From contig CAJNDS010000580.1 in assembly GCA_905221605.1 (NCBI GenBank), positions 310,276-374,275 on the forward strand: a stretch of 64,000 nucleotides of DNA, in the 5' to 3' direction. The notes under the pieces were generated by a model, which worked only from the letters and a program-made list of their open reading frames with translations, had not been told where the DNA came from and did no database searches. Shown here in pieces: positions 1 to 11,559 of the stretch; positions within the stretch are counted from its first letter, which is position 1; the number at the start of each line of letters is the position of its first letter. Source of the stretch: Symbiodinium natans (lineage: Eukaryota; Sar; Dinophyceae; Suessiales; Symbiodiniaceae). Made by a program: the position numbers and the translations under genes.

Positions 1-123
1 CTTATCACCCACTTAGAAGTCCCTTCAGTGCCCTGGTGTGGTTAGAAGTGGGTGATAATAAGTACAGTTATTATTGGGCCGCGAAGTGCCCTGAACCTCC
101 AAGTACGGACCTTTAAAAAAAAC

Positions 124-221
124 CTAAGCCCGTCGGCGTGCAGGACAAGCACTCGGGATCTACTGAGTTGCAACGATCTCCACAGCTTCCGAAATATTCG
201 TAAATCGTCTTCGGATCGACC
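124..221 (-). CDS. Candidate internal exon, unknown protein
   Basis: An island between telomere-type arrays. On the minus strand the array supplies an acceptor (TTTAG|GG) and the island ends at a GT donor (TTAG|GTTT). The preferred frame is open and cysteine-rich (DPKTIYEYFGSCGDR then CNSVDPECLSC). A second frame is also open, so strand and frame are not proven. It would follow the 317-391 exon in a minus-strand gene. No family recognised. Confidence 0.33.
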
Positions 222-316
222 CTAAACCCCAAACCCCAAACCCCAAACCCCAAACCCTAAACCCTAAACCCTAAACCCTAAACCCCAAACCCTAAACCCT
301 AAACCCCGGATTATAC

Positions 317-391
317 ATGTTGAAAAGCATCCTCTGCCCGAGCTGCAATGGGCTCGGAAGTCTTGAACTTGGCGTTGTTCATGTAAGCGTC
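317..391 (-). CDS. Candidate internal exon (25 codons), unknown protein
   Basis: The acceptor GAACAG|GAC and the donor CAT|GTATAA bound exactly 25 codons in phase 0 to 0 on the minus strand. The peptide is mixed and soluble-looking (DAYMNNAKFKTSEP then IAARAEDAFQH). It is flanked by CCCTAAA on the left and TTTAGGG on the right. A 25-codon open frame alone is not significant; the splice sites and composition are what favour an exon. Confidence 0.42.
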
Positions 392-2997
392 CTGTTCTTG
401 GAGGGTGTAGGGTTGAGGGTTTAGGGTTTAGGGTTTAGGGTTTAGGGTTTAGGGTTTAGGGTTTAGGGTACTTATTCACCCAACTATAATTGTACCTATA
501 ACCCCTATAACCCACGTATAAGCCCCTCAAGAGCCCCAATAGGGTTAGGATTAGGTTATAAGTACAGTTATATTATAACTGGGTAAAGAAGTACCCTTAA
601 ACTCCAAGTTGAGGGCTTACGGGCACACGGCCTGAGGGCGAAATGTTAAGGGCTAAAACCCAACCCTGAAAACCCTCCAAAACTCCTCTATCGGAAACCG
701 TAAACCCTAAACCCTAAACCCAGGTTGCCATGACACCCCGAGCATGCCTGCGTGAGCCCGAGGCCCTCCACGATCCTGGGTGGGCGCCCCTACAGTAAGG
801 TTGAGGGTTAAGGGTTAAGGGCTAAGGGTTTAGGGTTCAGGGTTTAGGGTTTAGGGTTTGGGGTTTAGGGTCTAGGGTCTAGGGTCTATAGGGTTTAGGG
901 TTTAGGGTTTAGGGTTTAGGGTCTAGGGTTTAGGGTTTAGGGTTTAGGGTTTAGGGTTTAGGGTTTAGGGTTTAGGGTTTAGGGTTTAGGGTTTAGGGTT
1001 TAGGGTTGAGGGCTCCGAGGTTGCTGGGGTTCAGGGAAGTTGGGTTTGGGGCTTGGGGCCTAGGCGCCAGGTAAGACTTGCTTTGGGCTGTACGGCTTTT
1101 AGGGGTTTGGGGTTTAGGGTTTGGGGTTTGGGGTTTAGGGTTTAGGGTTTGGGGTTTAGGGTTTGGGGTTTAGGGTTTGGGTTTTCCTTCAGAACCCTTT
1201 AACAGTAGCTCCAAGTACCGCCCGCACTTTTGAATCCTAACCAAACTTCAAACTGGGCCACCATAGGCTCAGGGAAACGGTTTGGGGCTTCGGGTTTAGG
1301 GTTTAGGGTGTAGGGTGTAGGGTTTAGGGTGTAGGGTTTAGGGTTGAGGGTGTGTCCCATGCAACCCTCAACCCTGACGTATCAACTGCGTCAGAGGCGC
1401 CAATCCCAGCCGCCAGGCGCCTCCTACAAGGTCGCGGCTTTTGCTGGGCTTCGGGTTTAGGAATTTAGGGGTTTGGGGCTTTAGGGTTCTAGGGTTCTAG
1501 GGTTTTAGGGCTTTAGGGCTTTAGGGTTCTAGGGTTCTAGGGTTTTTGGGTTTTAGGGCTTTAGGGTTCTAGGGTTCTAGGGTTTTAGGGTTTTAGGGGT
1601 TTTGGGGCTGTAGGGCTTTAGGGCTTTAGGGCTTTAGGGCTTTAGGGCTTTAGGGCTTTGGGGCTTTAGGGCTTTAGGGCTTTAGGGCTTTAGGGCTTTA
1701 GGGCTTAGGATTTCTTAGAAAGGGACTTTGACAAGCAGTTGCCATGAAGAAGCCCTGGGAATTGACAAAAAGTATTCCCTTGTGGTCCCTGCATAGGTAT
1801 ACTCTCATAACCCTCTAAACCTCAAACCCTAAACCTAAACCCTAAACCTTAAAACCCTAGTCTAACTCTTAAGGCCCCTATACTAATTGTGCTGTGCGCC
1901 CCGAACATCATGGCTCCTGGACAGCTTGGGCAGGCTCGGGGTCTCCAAATAAGGTTGAGGGTTAGGGTTTAGGGCTTAGGGGGTTTAGGGTTTAGGGTTT
2001 TGGGTTTAGGGCTTCGGGTTTAGGGTTTAGGGTTTAGGGCTTAGGGTTTAGGGCTTAGGGTTTAGGGTCTCCAACCGTTCAGAAATGGGTTCTGGGGCGT
2101 TGAGGCCCCGAAAGCTCGAGATGTGGGATTTTGGGGCTAAGGATTCGGGGTTTAGGGGTTTCGGGGGTTAGGGGTTTAGGGGTTTGGGGGTTTAGGGGTT
2201 TAGGGGTTTAGGGGTTTAGGGGTTTAGGGGTTTAGGGGTTTAGGGGTTTAGGGGTTTAGGGTTGAGGGTTCGGGTGTGGGGGTCTAGGGGTTCCCGAAAC
2301 CCTAAACCCTAAACCCAAAACCCTAAACCCTTAGGGGTTATAGGGTCGCAGGTTTCAAGGGTCATGACGCCAGTGACGCCCCATGTTCTGCGCTGCCGGT
2401 CCCCTTGTCGCCTCTGTGGGGGCGATGGCCGCCATCGCATAGGAGTTGAGCCTCTGCATGAGCGTAAACCCTAAACCCTGAACCCTGAACCCTAAACCCG
2501 AAACCCGAAACCCTAAACCCTAAAACCTAAACCCTAAACCCTAAACCCTAAACCCTGAACCCTAAACCCTAAACCTTGAACCCTAACCCCAAACCCTAAA
2601 CCCTAAACCCTAAACCCTAAACCCCAAAACCCTAAACCCAAACCCGGAACCCTAAACCCGAAAGGACATGCCCACTGTGGGGCCGTGGGAAGACGCACAC
2701 TGGAGCTAGAAGGAGATGGTCTTCGGGTGGAGGTTGGCTCCCCGAAGAGGAGGATTGAATGCTTAAGGTTTAGGGTTTAGGGTTTAGGGTTTAGGGTTTT
2801 GGGTTTAGGGTTTAGGGTTTAGGGTTTAGGGTTCTGGGCAAGAGTAACCCTCCTACACCCCACACCCTAAAAGGATGCAAACCCCAAACCCGAAGCCCTC
2901 AACCCTAACCCCTGAAAAGAGCCAGGGTCCATAAAACTGACTTTTATGTGGGACCCTAAACCCCAAACAATAAACCCCAAACCCAATGGCAACTTAC

Positions 2998-3056
2998 CTT
3001 TGTCCAGGTCGAGGGGGCTGCTGCGCAGCATCCTGCTTGGACTTGGCCAGTGCTAC
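2998..3056 (-). CDS. Candidate internal exon with consensus splice sites, unknown protein
   Basis: This is one of the best exon candidates in the mosaic. On the minus strand it has the acceptor CGCACAG|GTAG and a near-perfect donor ACAAAG|GTAAGT. The 59 nt read VALAKSKQDAAQQPPRPGQ plus two bases (phase 2 out). The upstream intron end is a CCCTAAACC run, which resembles a branch-point/pyrimidine context. Other minus-strand islands (about 2,350-2,450, 1,395-1,435, 1,735-1,795, 730-790, 317-391, 124-221) could be later exons of the same gene. No family recognised. Confidence 0.5.
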
Positions 3057-3199
3057 CTGTGCGTAGGGAGTTCAGGTTTGGGGTTTAGGGTTGAGGGTTT
3101 AGGGTTTAGGGTTTAGGGTTTAGGGTTTAGGGTTTGGGGTTTGGGGTTTGGGGTTTGGGGTTTGGGGTTTGGGGTTTGGGGTTTGGGGTTTAGGGGGTG

Positions 3200-3800
3200 T
3201 AAGATGGACACTCAAAGGCTATGCTGCACGTGCATGCCGTGTAAACACATACTTCAAACACCCGCAGAATAGACGCAACGCACCCGCAGAATAGACGCAA
3301 TGCACCCTTGGCATCAGCACACTGTGTCCTGGGCGGGGCGCGGAGGGCGCGCGGAAGCCGCGCGGAGGGCGCACGGAGGGCGCGCGGAGGGCGTTCGCGG
3401 AGGGGGCGGAAGGTGACTATCCGGATACATCGCGCGCTGAACGCTTGTCCCCCGCTCCCCTGCCCATCAATCTGTCCTCGCCCCCCCCGAACCCATCCGT
3501 CAACCGCACATCCATGCATGGTCCACGCTTCCCCACGCCACGCCCCTCTCCCAGCAAAATGTTCCGATCCCCCTCCCTTGAAGTGTCGTCTCCGTGGCCT
3601 CCCGTCAAAATTCATTCCATCCGACCCTCCGTTGACCGTCTCCTCTTCGTGGCTGCCAGAAAGGGATCCGATAGAACGCCTTCCGCGTTGAAGCGCCAAA
3701 CGAGAACCCAACCCCAGGGAGGTTTGCGGGAAGAATCCAAGAAAACAAAGAGCACGCGCAGAATAAACGTTAAGCGTCCAAGGCACGGGGGGGGGGGGGG
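3200..3800. other. GC-rich complex block with short direct repeats, no gene assigned
   Basis: About 600 bp without telomere heptamers. It holds a 20-bp direct repeat containing CGCAGAATAGACGCAA (about 3,257-3,303), a GCGCGGAGGGCG minisatellite (about 3,337-3,400), a related CGCAGAATAAACG motif near 3,757, and a poly-G run near 3,787. Both strands are open for over 100 codons, but composition bias explains that. It sits between a minus-strand exon series (left) and a plus-strand series (right), so it could be a divergent promoter region; that is inference only. Confidence 0.4.
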
Positions 3801-4760
3801 GTACCCTTTTACGGGGTCCTTAAGGGGATTCTATTCTATTTGGGGCACAAAAGGGGGTGCCCCCTATTCTGGGACATACCCACATCAGCAAAAAAGCCCC
3901 AAAGACTAAAAACTGAACCCAAAACCACCCTCTCACCTTCACCTTGGGATGTTCCGCCCTTTTCTCTAACAATCCTTCATAGTAGGGGATAGGATTAGGG
4001 GGACCCTTGGGGATATAGACTCTCTGAATAAGGTCCCTGTTAAGAGAGCCAGAAGAGGGTTAAGAAGGGGTTCCCTTTTAAGGGTCCTACCTAAGGACAT
4101 TGGCATTATAATCGGGGGCACTATAACCCTATTAAGAACTGTTCGTATGAGGAGGGAACATACCAACCCAGAGGCTAAAAAACTAAACCCAGAACCACCC
4201 TTGAGCTTCACCCCTTAGACCCCCTCAAGCCTCAACCCTCAACACTGAAGGGGGCCCGAAAACGCCAAATCCTAAACCCACCCTGGATCCCGAACCCTAA
4301 AAACCCCATGAAGAACCCTGGGATCCTTCAAACCCTTGAGAACCCTAAAGCCCAAAAAAACACAAAACCCAGAACCCGAAAGACCCAAACCCCCTCCCAA
4401 CCACCCCCCCCCTCCGCCCTGCCCCAAAAAAAAACGAAAACCCAAAACCAAAACTAAATCCAGGAAGCTTGAAACCTCATTACAAAGGAGGTTTACAACG
4501 CAACGCTGAGAACCACCTAGAGAAAGACTAAAACCAAGAGGCGCACACAAAACACATCAAAATACAACTCAAAAAACCTACATTCGTGCAAAAGGCCTGA
4601 ACCCAAGAACCCCAACATCCTAAAACATCCCCAAGCACCTCTGAAAACCGCAAAGCCCCAAACCCAAGTGCCCTAAAAGCTCTTGGAGGAATCCCTGAAA
4701 ACCCCGCAAAAACAAAATCAAGAACCGAAAAGGGAGTAGGCCCCCAGAGCTTGAACACTT
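3800..4760. other. Low-complexity CCCTAAA-derived and dispersed-repeat DNA, no gene seen
   Basis: Contains degenerate CCCTAAA-like sequence (ACCCTAAAAACCC and similar) and a 3,960-4,160 block rich in AGGGTTAAGAAGGGG-type words that resembles blocks at 7,044-7,131, 16,070-16,210, 17,480-17,730 and 20,638-20,745. Open frames here are short and of biased composition. No gene is assigned. Confidence 0.5.
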
Positions 4761-5517
4761 GGCTTAGGGTTCAAGGTTTAGGGTTTAGGGTTTAGGGCTC
4801 AGGGCTTAGGGCTTAGGGTTAAGGGTGAAGGGTTAAGGGTTAAGGGTTAAGGGTTAAGGGTTAAGGGTTAAGGGTTAAGGGTTTAGGGTTTAGGGTTTAG
4901 GGTTTAGGGTTTAGGGTTTAGGGTTTAGGGTTTAGGGTTTAGGGTTTAGGGTTTAGGGTTTAGGGTTTAGGGTTTAGGGTTTTAGGGCCCCTGGCCTCGG
5001 GGGCGATGAGCGCCGCGCCGCCGAGGCCGCGAACAAGCTCTGTGCCTTGCGGGGGAGCCCACGCCTCTGCAGGCCCCTTAAGAAAAGGGGTTAAGGGTTT
5101 AGGGTTTTGGGTTTTGGGTTTAGGGTTTTGGGTTTAGGGTGAGAAAGGTGGCCTACTTATTTGGAAGGGTTGTTTAAGGGGGTGGGGTGGGGGCAGTTTG
5201 TGCTCTCGCTCTGTAGGACTTTTAATGGGGCTGACGCCGCTCACCTAAACCTTACGCCCTAAACCCTAGACCCTAGACCCTAAACCCTAAACCCTATACC
5301 CTAAACCTAGCCCTAAACCCTATACCCTAAACCCTAAACCCTAAACCCCAAACTCTTGGGCTCCTGTATCACCCCACTTGGGGGCTGATTGGGGGGGACT
5401 GCGCAGGATAATCCAGCCTTCAAGCCCTTCTCACGTTTAGGGTTTAGGGTTTAGGGTTTAGGGTTTAGGGTTTAGGGTTTAGGGTTTAGGGTTTAGGGTT
5501 TAGGGTTTAGGGTTTAG

Positions 5518-5575
5518 GGCAAGCTGTGCACCAAGCCGAACCCCGAGGCCAAAGCATTCAACCTCAACACCCTAC
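5518..5575 (+). CDS. Candidate internal exon, unknown protein
   Basis: The TTTAGGG array supplies the acceptor (TTTAG|GGC) and the island ends CCTAC|GTAAAC. The 58 nt read GKLCTKPNPEAKAFNLNTL plus one base. All three plus frames are open in so short a piece, so the frame is provisional. An upstream island at about 4,986-5,076 (containing GDERRAAEAANKLCALRG on the plus strand) and a 28-nt piece at about 5,409-5,436 can be joined to it in phase. Confidence 0.38.
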
Positions 5576-5690
5576 GTAAACCCAAACCCTGGAACCTAAA
5601 CCATATACCCGAAACTCTAAACCCCAAAAAAACCCCTAAACCCTAAACCCTAAACCTCAAACCCTCAACCGTCACCCTCAACCGTCACCA

Positions 5691-5722
<32 letters not shown>

Positions 5723-5749
5723 ACCTTAAACCCTAAACCCTAAACCCAG

Positions 5750-5862
5750 GCCCAGGAACGCTTCAGCGCTCTCCGCGCTGTGCGTGCCCCTCGCGTCGCT
5801 GCGGCTGCGGCCGTAAAGAGGGCCGCCGGCGCGATGACGGAGGAGGACCAGGACGCCTGTGG
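5750..5862 (+). CDS. Candidate penultimate exon, Ala/Arg-rich unknown protein
   Basis: The acceptor AAACCCAG|GCC and the donor TGTGG|GTTTAC bound 37 codons plus two bases. The peptide includes AQERFSALRAVRAPRV and ends MTEEDQDACG. Its phase-2 end joins cleanly to the 5,995 exon (GG|G ACC). A second frame is open too, but gives a less natural Arg/Cys/Gly-rich peptide. Confidence 0.42.
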
Positions 5863-5994
5863 GTTTACAAAAACTAGGGGTTTAGGGTTAAGGGTTGAGG
5901 GTTTGGGGTTAGGGTTTAGATGGGTTTAGGGGTTTAGGGGTTTAGGGCTTTGGCTTAGGGCTTCGGGCTTAGGGTTAGGGCTTAGTACTCGCAG

Positions 5995-6175
5995 GACCCC
6001 GAAAGTCCTTGGATACAAAGGAACCGAAGATTTGAGGGGGCTTTTTCGGCCACTGAATAGCCGCGAGGCTGATTCCATTCAAGAGCGACCATTTTCCATG
6101 GAACCCCTTCTCAGCCCTAAACAGGCTTGTGGTGTCAGTAGGGTCTTAGGATCTACGGTCTTGTCCGAAGCCTGA
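5995..6175 (+). CDS. Candidate 3' terminal exon, unknown protein
   Basis: The acceptor is TACTCGCAG|GA. In the phase set by the 5,750-5,862 exon, the frame stays open for 59 codons to a TGA. It contains TPKVLGYKGTEDLRGLFRPL and MEPLLSPKQACGVS. An open run this long, in phase with the preceding exon, is better evidence than the isolated islands. No family recognised. Confidence 0.45.
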
Positions 6176-7380
6176 GGTCTAGCATGCGCACTTAAGGCTT
6201 CGCAAGCAGCCTAAGAAAACTCCTGCACTCCAACACCAGAGCAACTTTGGTGCTGAACCAAAGTCGCAACTGCACACCGACTCACCAACCGGGTTATTAC
6301 TACGGAATGAGGGAATGAGGTACCCTAGAACTCGCCCTGGATATACCCTTTCAAGGGCTATATTGTATGTAAGAGTATAAAAATGTACATATAGAAATAC
6401 AAATCTATATATATATATATGTATACCATGTATATATGGCATATATCTATATATGTATATCTATCTTTCTTTCTTTCAAGGATATATATAACGGGATACA
6501 GGGTGCCGCATATATATATATATATATATAGAAATAGTGTACCTCATTCCCTACGAAGAACTTGCAAGTCATGCAAAACATCGAAGTGTCAAACCAGACT
6601 CTCCAAACCCCCAAGCCCCGGAGCCCCCCTCCCAAGCTTCACCAACAGCAGAAGCCCCTAAACCTTGAGGCTCCTGAACCCTAAACCCGAAACCCTAAAC
6701 CCTAAACCTTGAGGCCCCTCATGCCCGACCTCGGCGCCCCTCGCGCTCTGCGCGCGCAGCCGCGCCGCCGGCGCTGCCGGCGTCGCGGGCGCCGGCCCAC
6801 CGGAGAGGACGAAGGCCACCTCACAGCGGGCCAAGAAGAAATTGAATGTTCCCTAGTGATGATAGTACCCCCTAGTATGAATAGGGTTTAGGGTGTAGGG
6901 CTTTAGGATTTAGGGTTTAGGGTTTAGGGTTTGGGGTTTGGGGTTTGGGGCTTGGGGTTCGGGGTTTGGGGTTTGGGGTTTGGGGTTTGGGGTTTGGGGT
7001 TTGGGGTTTGGGGTTTGGGGTTTGGGGTTTGGGGTTTGGGGTTGGGATGTTCCCCCTTATACTAGCAGTCCTCAATAGGGATTATAAGAGGGGGTACGAT
7101 AATCCCGATTAAGGGCTGTTAGTATAGGGGAACATCCCAGAGAATAGACCACAACCTACTCGACCTGTATCTCCCTAAACCCTAAACCCTAAACCCTAAA
7201 CCCTAGGCTTTCGGGACGGGAGGGCTCACACTACTTGGTAGCCCAGTAGCTATATTGTAACCAGGGTACCCTTTGTGGTGTTAAGTACTTTAAATAAGGA
7301 CCCTAACCCTAAATCCTAAACCCTAAACCCTAAACCCTAAACCCTAAACCCTAAACCGATAACCCAAAAAGGGCAAAAGT
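6176..7380. other. Intergenic: TA microsatellites, G-rich arrays and one hairpin
   Basis: Holds (AT)n tracts at about 6,405-6,480 and 6,509-6,530, a GC-rich Arg-coding island at about 6,720-6,840, a TTTGGGG array at about 6,925-7,045, and the hairpin listed separately at 7,044-7,131. No gene is supported. Confidence 0.6.
7044..7131. repeat. Imperfect long hairpin (about 40-bp arms)
   Basis: The left arm begins GGGATGTTCCCCCTTATACT and the right arm ends AGTATAGGGGAACATCCC. Their reverse complements match along about 40 bp with a few mismatches around a ~13 nt loop. It looks like a small palindromic or MITE-like repeat. Related words occur at 3,960-4,160 and 17,480-17,730. Confidence 0.7.
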
Positions 7381-7399
7381 GTATCTCTCAGCTTCCAAG

Positions 7400-7477
7400 G
7401 CTTACAGCCGTATACTCGGCATGAGCGATGCTCAAGAAACTACACAAAATTCGGCACGAAGCTCAGAGGGATGTTAA
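7400..7477 (+). CDS. Candidate terminal exon, unknown protein
   Basis: The acceptor TTCCAAG|GCT is followed by 25 codons (AYSRILGMSDAQETTQNSAR, then SSEGC) and a TAA stop. The same frame is open upstream to about 7,370 (KVYLSASK). It is flanked by CCCTAAA-type arrays. Short, so tentative. Confidence 0.33.
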   Translation, partial: AYSRILGMSDAQETTQNSARSSEGC

Positions 7478-7739
7478 ACGCCTAAACTCCTAAATCCCTA
7501 AACCCCTAAACCCCTAAACCCCTAAACCCCTAAACCCCTAAACCCCTAAACCCCTAAACCCCTACACCCTAAGCCCTAAACCCTAAAATCTAAACCCTAA
7601 ACCCTAAACCCCTAAACCCTAAACCCTAAACCCTAAACCCCTGCTTCTCCAGGCTATCTGAGAATCCTGGGGCTTCGGATGTAGGATTTAGGGTTTAGGG
7701 TTCAGGGTTTAGGGTTTAGGGTTTGGGGTCTGGGGTCTG

Positions 7740-7858
7740 GGGTCTGGGGTCTGGGGTTTAGGGTTTAGGGTTTAGGGTTTAGGGTTTAGGGTTTAGGGTT
7801 TAGGGTTTAGGGTTTAGGGTTTAGGGTTTAGGGTTTAGGGTTTAGGGTTTAGGGTTTA
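7740..7858 (+). repeat. Long perfect TTTAGGG array
   Basis: About 16 consecutive TTTAGGG units following a short GGTCTGG variant run. It is one of the longer uninterrupted arrays. The island that follows (7,859-8,160) is open on both strands and cannot be assigned. Confidence 0.9.
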
Positions 7859-8479
7859 CGCTGTCGTTGCGCCGCCAACTAAGCCGGGGCGCCGCCATCG
7901 CCGGGGGGTGTTGCGCGGAGTTGAACCAAGAACGACTACGCTGCAATGGCTTCGGAAAGGAACGCTTTTTTGAAGGATCAGGCAACGCCATAAACCCTAA
8001 AAGAAACCAAACAAAACAGCAAAAAAAACACCCGAAGGAACCAAAAAAATCCCTAAAAACCATGGAAAAGAACCTTTTAAAAAGCCCTTGAGGAGGGATC
8101 CCAAGAAGGGACCCTTGTCCTGATCTACCCTGTACCACCGTCGGATGGTCCACGTATACCCCCCAAGTTGAGGGACGTGTGGACTCCTTCGAGGGCTTGG
8201 GGTTTAGGGTTTGGGGTTTAGGGTTTATGGTTTAGGGTTTAGGTTTTAGGGTTTAGGGTTTAGGGTTTAGGGTTTAGGGCTTAGGGCTTAGGGTTTAGGG
8301 TTTAGGGTTTAGGGTTTAGGGCTTAGGGCTTAGGGCTTAGGGCTTAGGGCTTAGGGCTTAGGGCTTAGGGTTTAGCCCCCCATCATGAAGATACCTTGCG
8401 ACCATAATCCCGGCGATGACGATTCAAGGAACGGTTTGGGGGGGTCTTCTGGATTCTTGTACTTACAGTAAAAACCACT

Positions 8480-9060
8480 GTATACAAAACCATTGTATGA
8501 GAAACTAAGACCCTAGGTCCGGGGGTTTTGGCCGATTTCCGGCTGCCTTTGGACTAAGAAACTTAGGGTACCCTAGCGTTGGGGGGGCTGCTTTCTTAAA
8601 ATCGCGCCTGCAAAGCCCTCCAGACCTCCATTTCAACACGCCAAATTTGTTTAGCGTTTATTGGACCCTACAAACCCTATAAAACCTACAAATCCGATGC
8701 GCCTAGAAAGCGTAGTAAAAACAAAAACAAAAAACCTATAAAACCGATAAATCCTATAAACCCCAAAACCCTACAAAGCCAAAACGCACGGGAGTCACAT
8801 GTTAAAGCTTTTCAGGGCTGAACTTCTGGCCTGACCCCCGCCCACCCAAAAAAAAATGTAGGCAATTTACGCGTTGAGGGTGAAATCCTTGCACGCTAAA
8901 CCCCGAAAACCCTGAACCCCTTTCTCCAAATCACCAATTCCCCAAAAACAGCATCCCCCAATCCATGAACTGCTCTAAGCTCCTCCAAAACGGCACCCGA
9001 ACTTTCGGCATCCAACCCACACAACACTGACGCAATCTGAAGAACCAGCAGTAGGAGGAG
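8480..9060. other. Complex DNA without a recognised gene
   Basis: About 580 bp with only scattered telomere-like words and stop codons in all frames at normal density. Short repeated words such as AAACCTATAAA occur at 8,670-8,770. I see no gene or RNA here. Confidence 0.5.
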
Positions 9061-9259
9061 GGGGGCTTAGGGTTGAGGGCTTAAGGCTGAATGGGGCTTA
9101 AGGCTTGGGGCTTAGGGCTTAGGGTATAGGGTATAGAGTTTAGGGTTTGAGGTTTAGGGTTTAGGGTTTAGGGTTTAGGGTTTAGGGTTTAGGGTTTAGG
9201 GTTTAGGGTTTAGGGTTTAGGGTTTAGGGTTTAGAAGTTTAGGGTCTAGAGTTTAGGGT

Positions 9260-9330
9260 TCAGGGTTTTGGGGCGAACTGGGCCCCAGCATGCTTGTCCG
9301 CCAAGTCGAACTTGCCTGCTTTGCTCGGGT
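9260..9330 (-). CDS. Candidate terminal exon, unknown protein
   Basis: On the minus strand, the acceptor GTCTAAG|ACC is followed by DPSKAGKFDLADKHAGAQFA and a TGA stop contributed by the adjoining array. Mixed composition and no low-complexity bias make it one of the more protein-like islands. No family recognised. Confidence 0.4.
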
Positions 9331-10706
9331 CTTAGACTTGCGGGGCGCTCAGGACCGGAAGAGGGGGGCCTTTAGGGTTTAGGGTTTAGGGTTTAGGGTT
9401 TAGGGTTTAGGGTTTAGGGTTTAGGGTTTAGGGTTTAGGGTTTAGGGTTAGGGTTTAGGGTTTAGGGTTTAGGGTTTAGGGTTTAGGGTTTAGGTTTTAG
9501 GGTTAGGGTTTAGCGTTTAGGGCTAGGGTTTAGGGTTTAGGTTTGATATAGGATTTAGGGTTTAAGGCTTAGGGTATGGGAGGGGGGGGGACCCCAAGAG
9601 GCGAAGCAAATCCTGAAATCCAGGGTCTGGGTTTACTCGGAAGCCCATACTTAGTAAGTCTACTTGGTATCCCGAGAAGCGAAGCCCTATTCTAGTCCCC
9701 AAAACCCACCTTACTAGCCCTACTTACCAAGTCCAAAGAACATCCAAGTAGGGTTTGGAGGCAGAGTACACCTGCCAGGTGAATTAGAGTAGGCATTTCG
9801 GGTTTGTCCATCTTATCACTATGTAGGGATTAATTATGAGGGTTGATCTTGGCAACATCTTGGCTCCTAAACCCTAAACCCAAAGCCCTAAACCCTAAAC
9901 CCTAAGTAGACCCTAACTGAATTCATTCAGGCATTTAACGTCTTGCGCCTAGCTCGGCAAGACAAGCGCGCCTCCGTCGCTGGCAGGTACAGCCTACTCC
10001 CTACAGTAAACTCCCAAAAATTGGAACATTATACTCCTCCTAATTCAAGAGGGCGATTAAGGGGAATCCCAGCACTAATCGTCCTTAAACCATGTTCCAA
10101 CCATATGGGGTTTACCCTAATCCCTGAACCCTGAAACCTTGACACATCAAACCCGAACGGGCTTGGGCACAAGGACTTTTGCGGCGGAGTTCCCTTTTGG
10201 CACTTGAAGTTCAACGTTTCCATTAAGGCAAAACCCTAAAGCCCTAAAAAGCTTAAATTAAACAACCCCAAACCGACTCTCCCAGTTTAGGGTCGGGCGT
10301 TCAGGCTAGATTCCCCAGTAACTCCTGGATCCCTAAACCCTAAACCCTACACCCTGAACCCTAAGAGAATACGGGTACTACTGGAAAAACCTAGCAGGGG
10401 CTTTGGGACGGACCAGCCTGGAGAAATTGAACTTACCAGCGGACCCGACATCAAACTCCAGGGAGCCAAAACCCCGGTTTAGGGTTTAGGGTTTAGGGTT
10501 TCGGGTTTAGGGTTTTTAGGGTTTAGGTTTTAGGGTTTAGGGTTTAGGGTTTAGGGCTTCGCCCTAAACCTCTGGTGAGGGGGGAACCGACCCCAAGATG
10601 CAGGCAAGTTGCAATCACCCTTCCTCAGCAGGCTTTTGCCGGTTCGGGTTCAGAGCTTCGGGTGTGGGGTAGCTAGAGATTCCAACATATCCTTCATATT
10701 GAGAAA

Positions 10707-10711
10707 TACTC

Positions 10712-10785
<74 letters not shown>

Positions 10786-10915
10786 ACCCTAAACCCTAAA
10801 CCCTAAACCCTAAACCCTAAACCCTAAACCCTAAACCCTAAACCCTAAACCCTAAACCCTAAACCCTAAACCCTAAACCCTAACCCTAAACCCCAAACCC
10901 TAAACCCTAAACCCT
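10707..10915 (-). repeat. CCCTCAA array grading into CCCTAAA array
   Basis: About ten CCCTCAA units convert abruptly to about eighteen CCCTAAA units (written on the plus strand), showing local homogenisation of one variant. Translated, this gives Asn-Pro-Lys/Gln-Pro repeats, which explains long but meaningless open frames here. Confidence 0.9.
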
Positions 10916-11438
10916 GGCTTCGGCTTTAGGGGCCCTCTGGCACCTCTCAAGCCATGCTCTTTCCCTTGGGGCTTTAGGCTCTGGGGTTTAGGCTCTAGGG
11001 TGTAGGGTTTCGGGCTTAGGGTTTAGGGTATAGGGTTTAGGCTCTAGGGTGTAGGGTTTCGGGCTTAGGGTTTAGGGTATAGGGTTTAGGGTATAGGGTT
11101 TCGGGTTTAGGGTTTAGGGTTTCGGGTTTCGGGTTTAGGGTTTCGGGTTTAGGGTTTAGGGTTTAGGGTTTAGGCTTTAGGGTTTAGGGTTTCGGGTTTA
11201 AGGTTTAGGGTTTAGGGTTTAGGGTTTAGGGTTCTGGCTCTAGGGCTTGGGGCTTTACGGCTTAGGGCCCAGGGTGGAGGGCTTAGAGCTGGGGGTTTAG
11301 GGCTTCAAAGGGTTCAGGGTTTGGGGTTTAGGGTTTAGGGTTTAGGGTTCGGGGTTTAGGGTTTCAAAGGGTTTAGGGTTTGGGGTTTAGGGTTTAGGGT
11401 TTGGGGTTTGGGGTTTAGGCCTGGTTTAGGGATCTAAC

Positions 11439-11508
11439 TTTCGCCGGTGCGCGGGCCCAGGAAGAACTTGTAGCCGTCGTAGGTGGCGTTGGTCTTCATG
11501 ACTTCTTC
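11439..11508 (-). CDS. Candidate internal exon, unknown protein
   Basis: On the minus strand, the acceptor GGAGGCAG|GAAG and the donor GCGAAA|GTTAGA bound 23 codons plus one base. They read EEVMKTNATYDGYKFFLGPR then TGE. The aromatic and charged composition differs strongly from the surrounding repeats. This is one of the most convincing islands; no family recognised. Confidence 0.5.
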
Positions 11509-11559
11509 CTGCCTCCCAGGATTCTAAGGCTCTCAGGGGCCTAAGCCCCTTAATTCGGT

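Noticed and set aside
1-500. The window start as a chromosome telomere
   Set aside because: Arrays here are short, in both orientations and separated by complex islands, and the same pattern continues for 24 kb and again at 39-41 kb. A terminal telomere would be a long one-way array.
1010-1300. Islands at 1,020-1,100 and 1,190-1,290 as exons
   Set aside because: A GTAAG word is present (near 1,072) but the frames are interrupted or of repeat composition, so no exon could be supported.
3190-3786. 198-codon open frame on the minus strand and overlapping plus frames
   Set aside because: GC-rich, with minisatellite-derived Arg/Ala/Pro peptides on both strands at once; no domain-like pattern and no splice support.
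10609-10806. Open frame ending in Asn-Pro-Gln-Pro repeats
   Set aside because: The repeat peptide is a direct translation of the CCCTCAA array.
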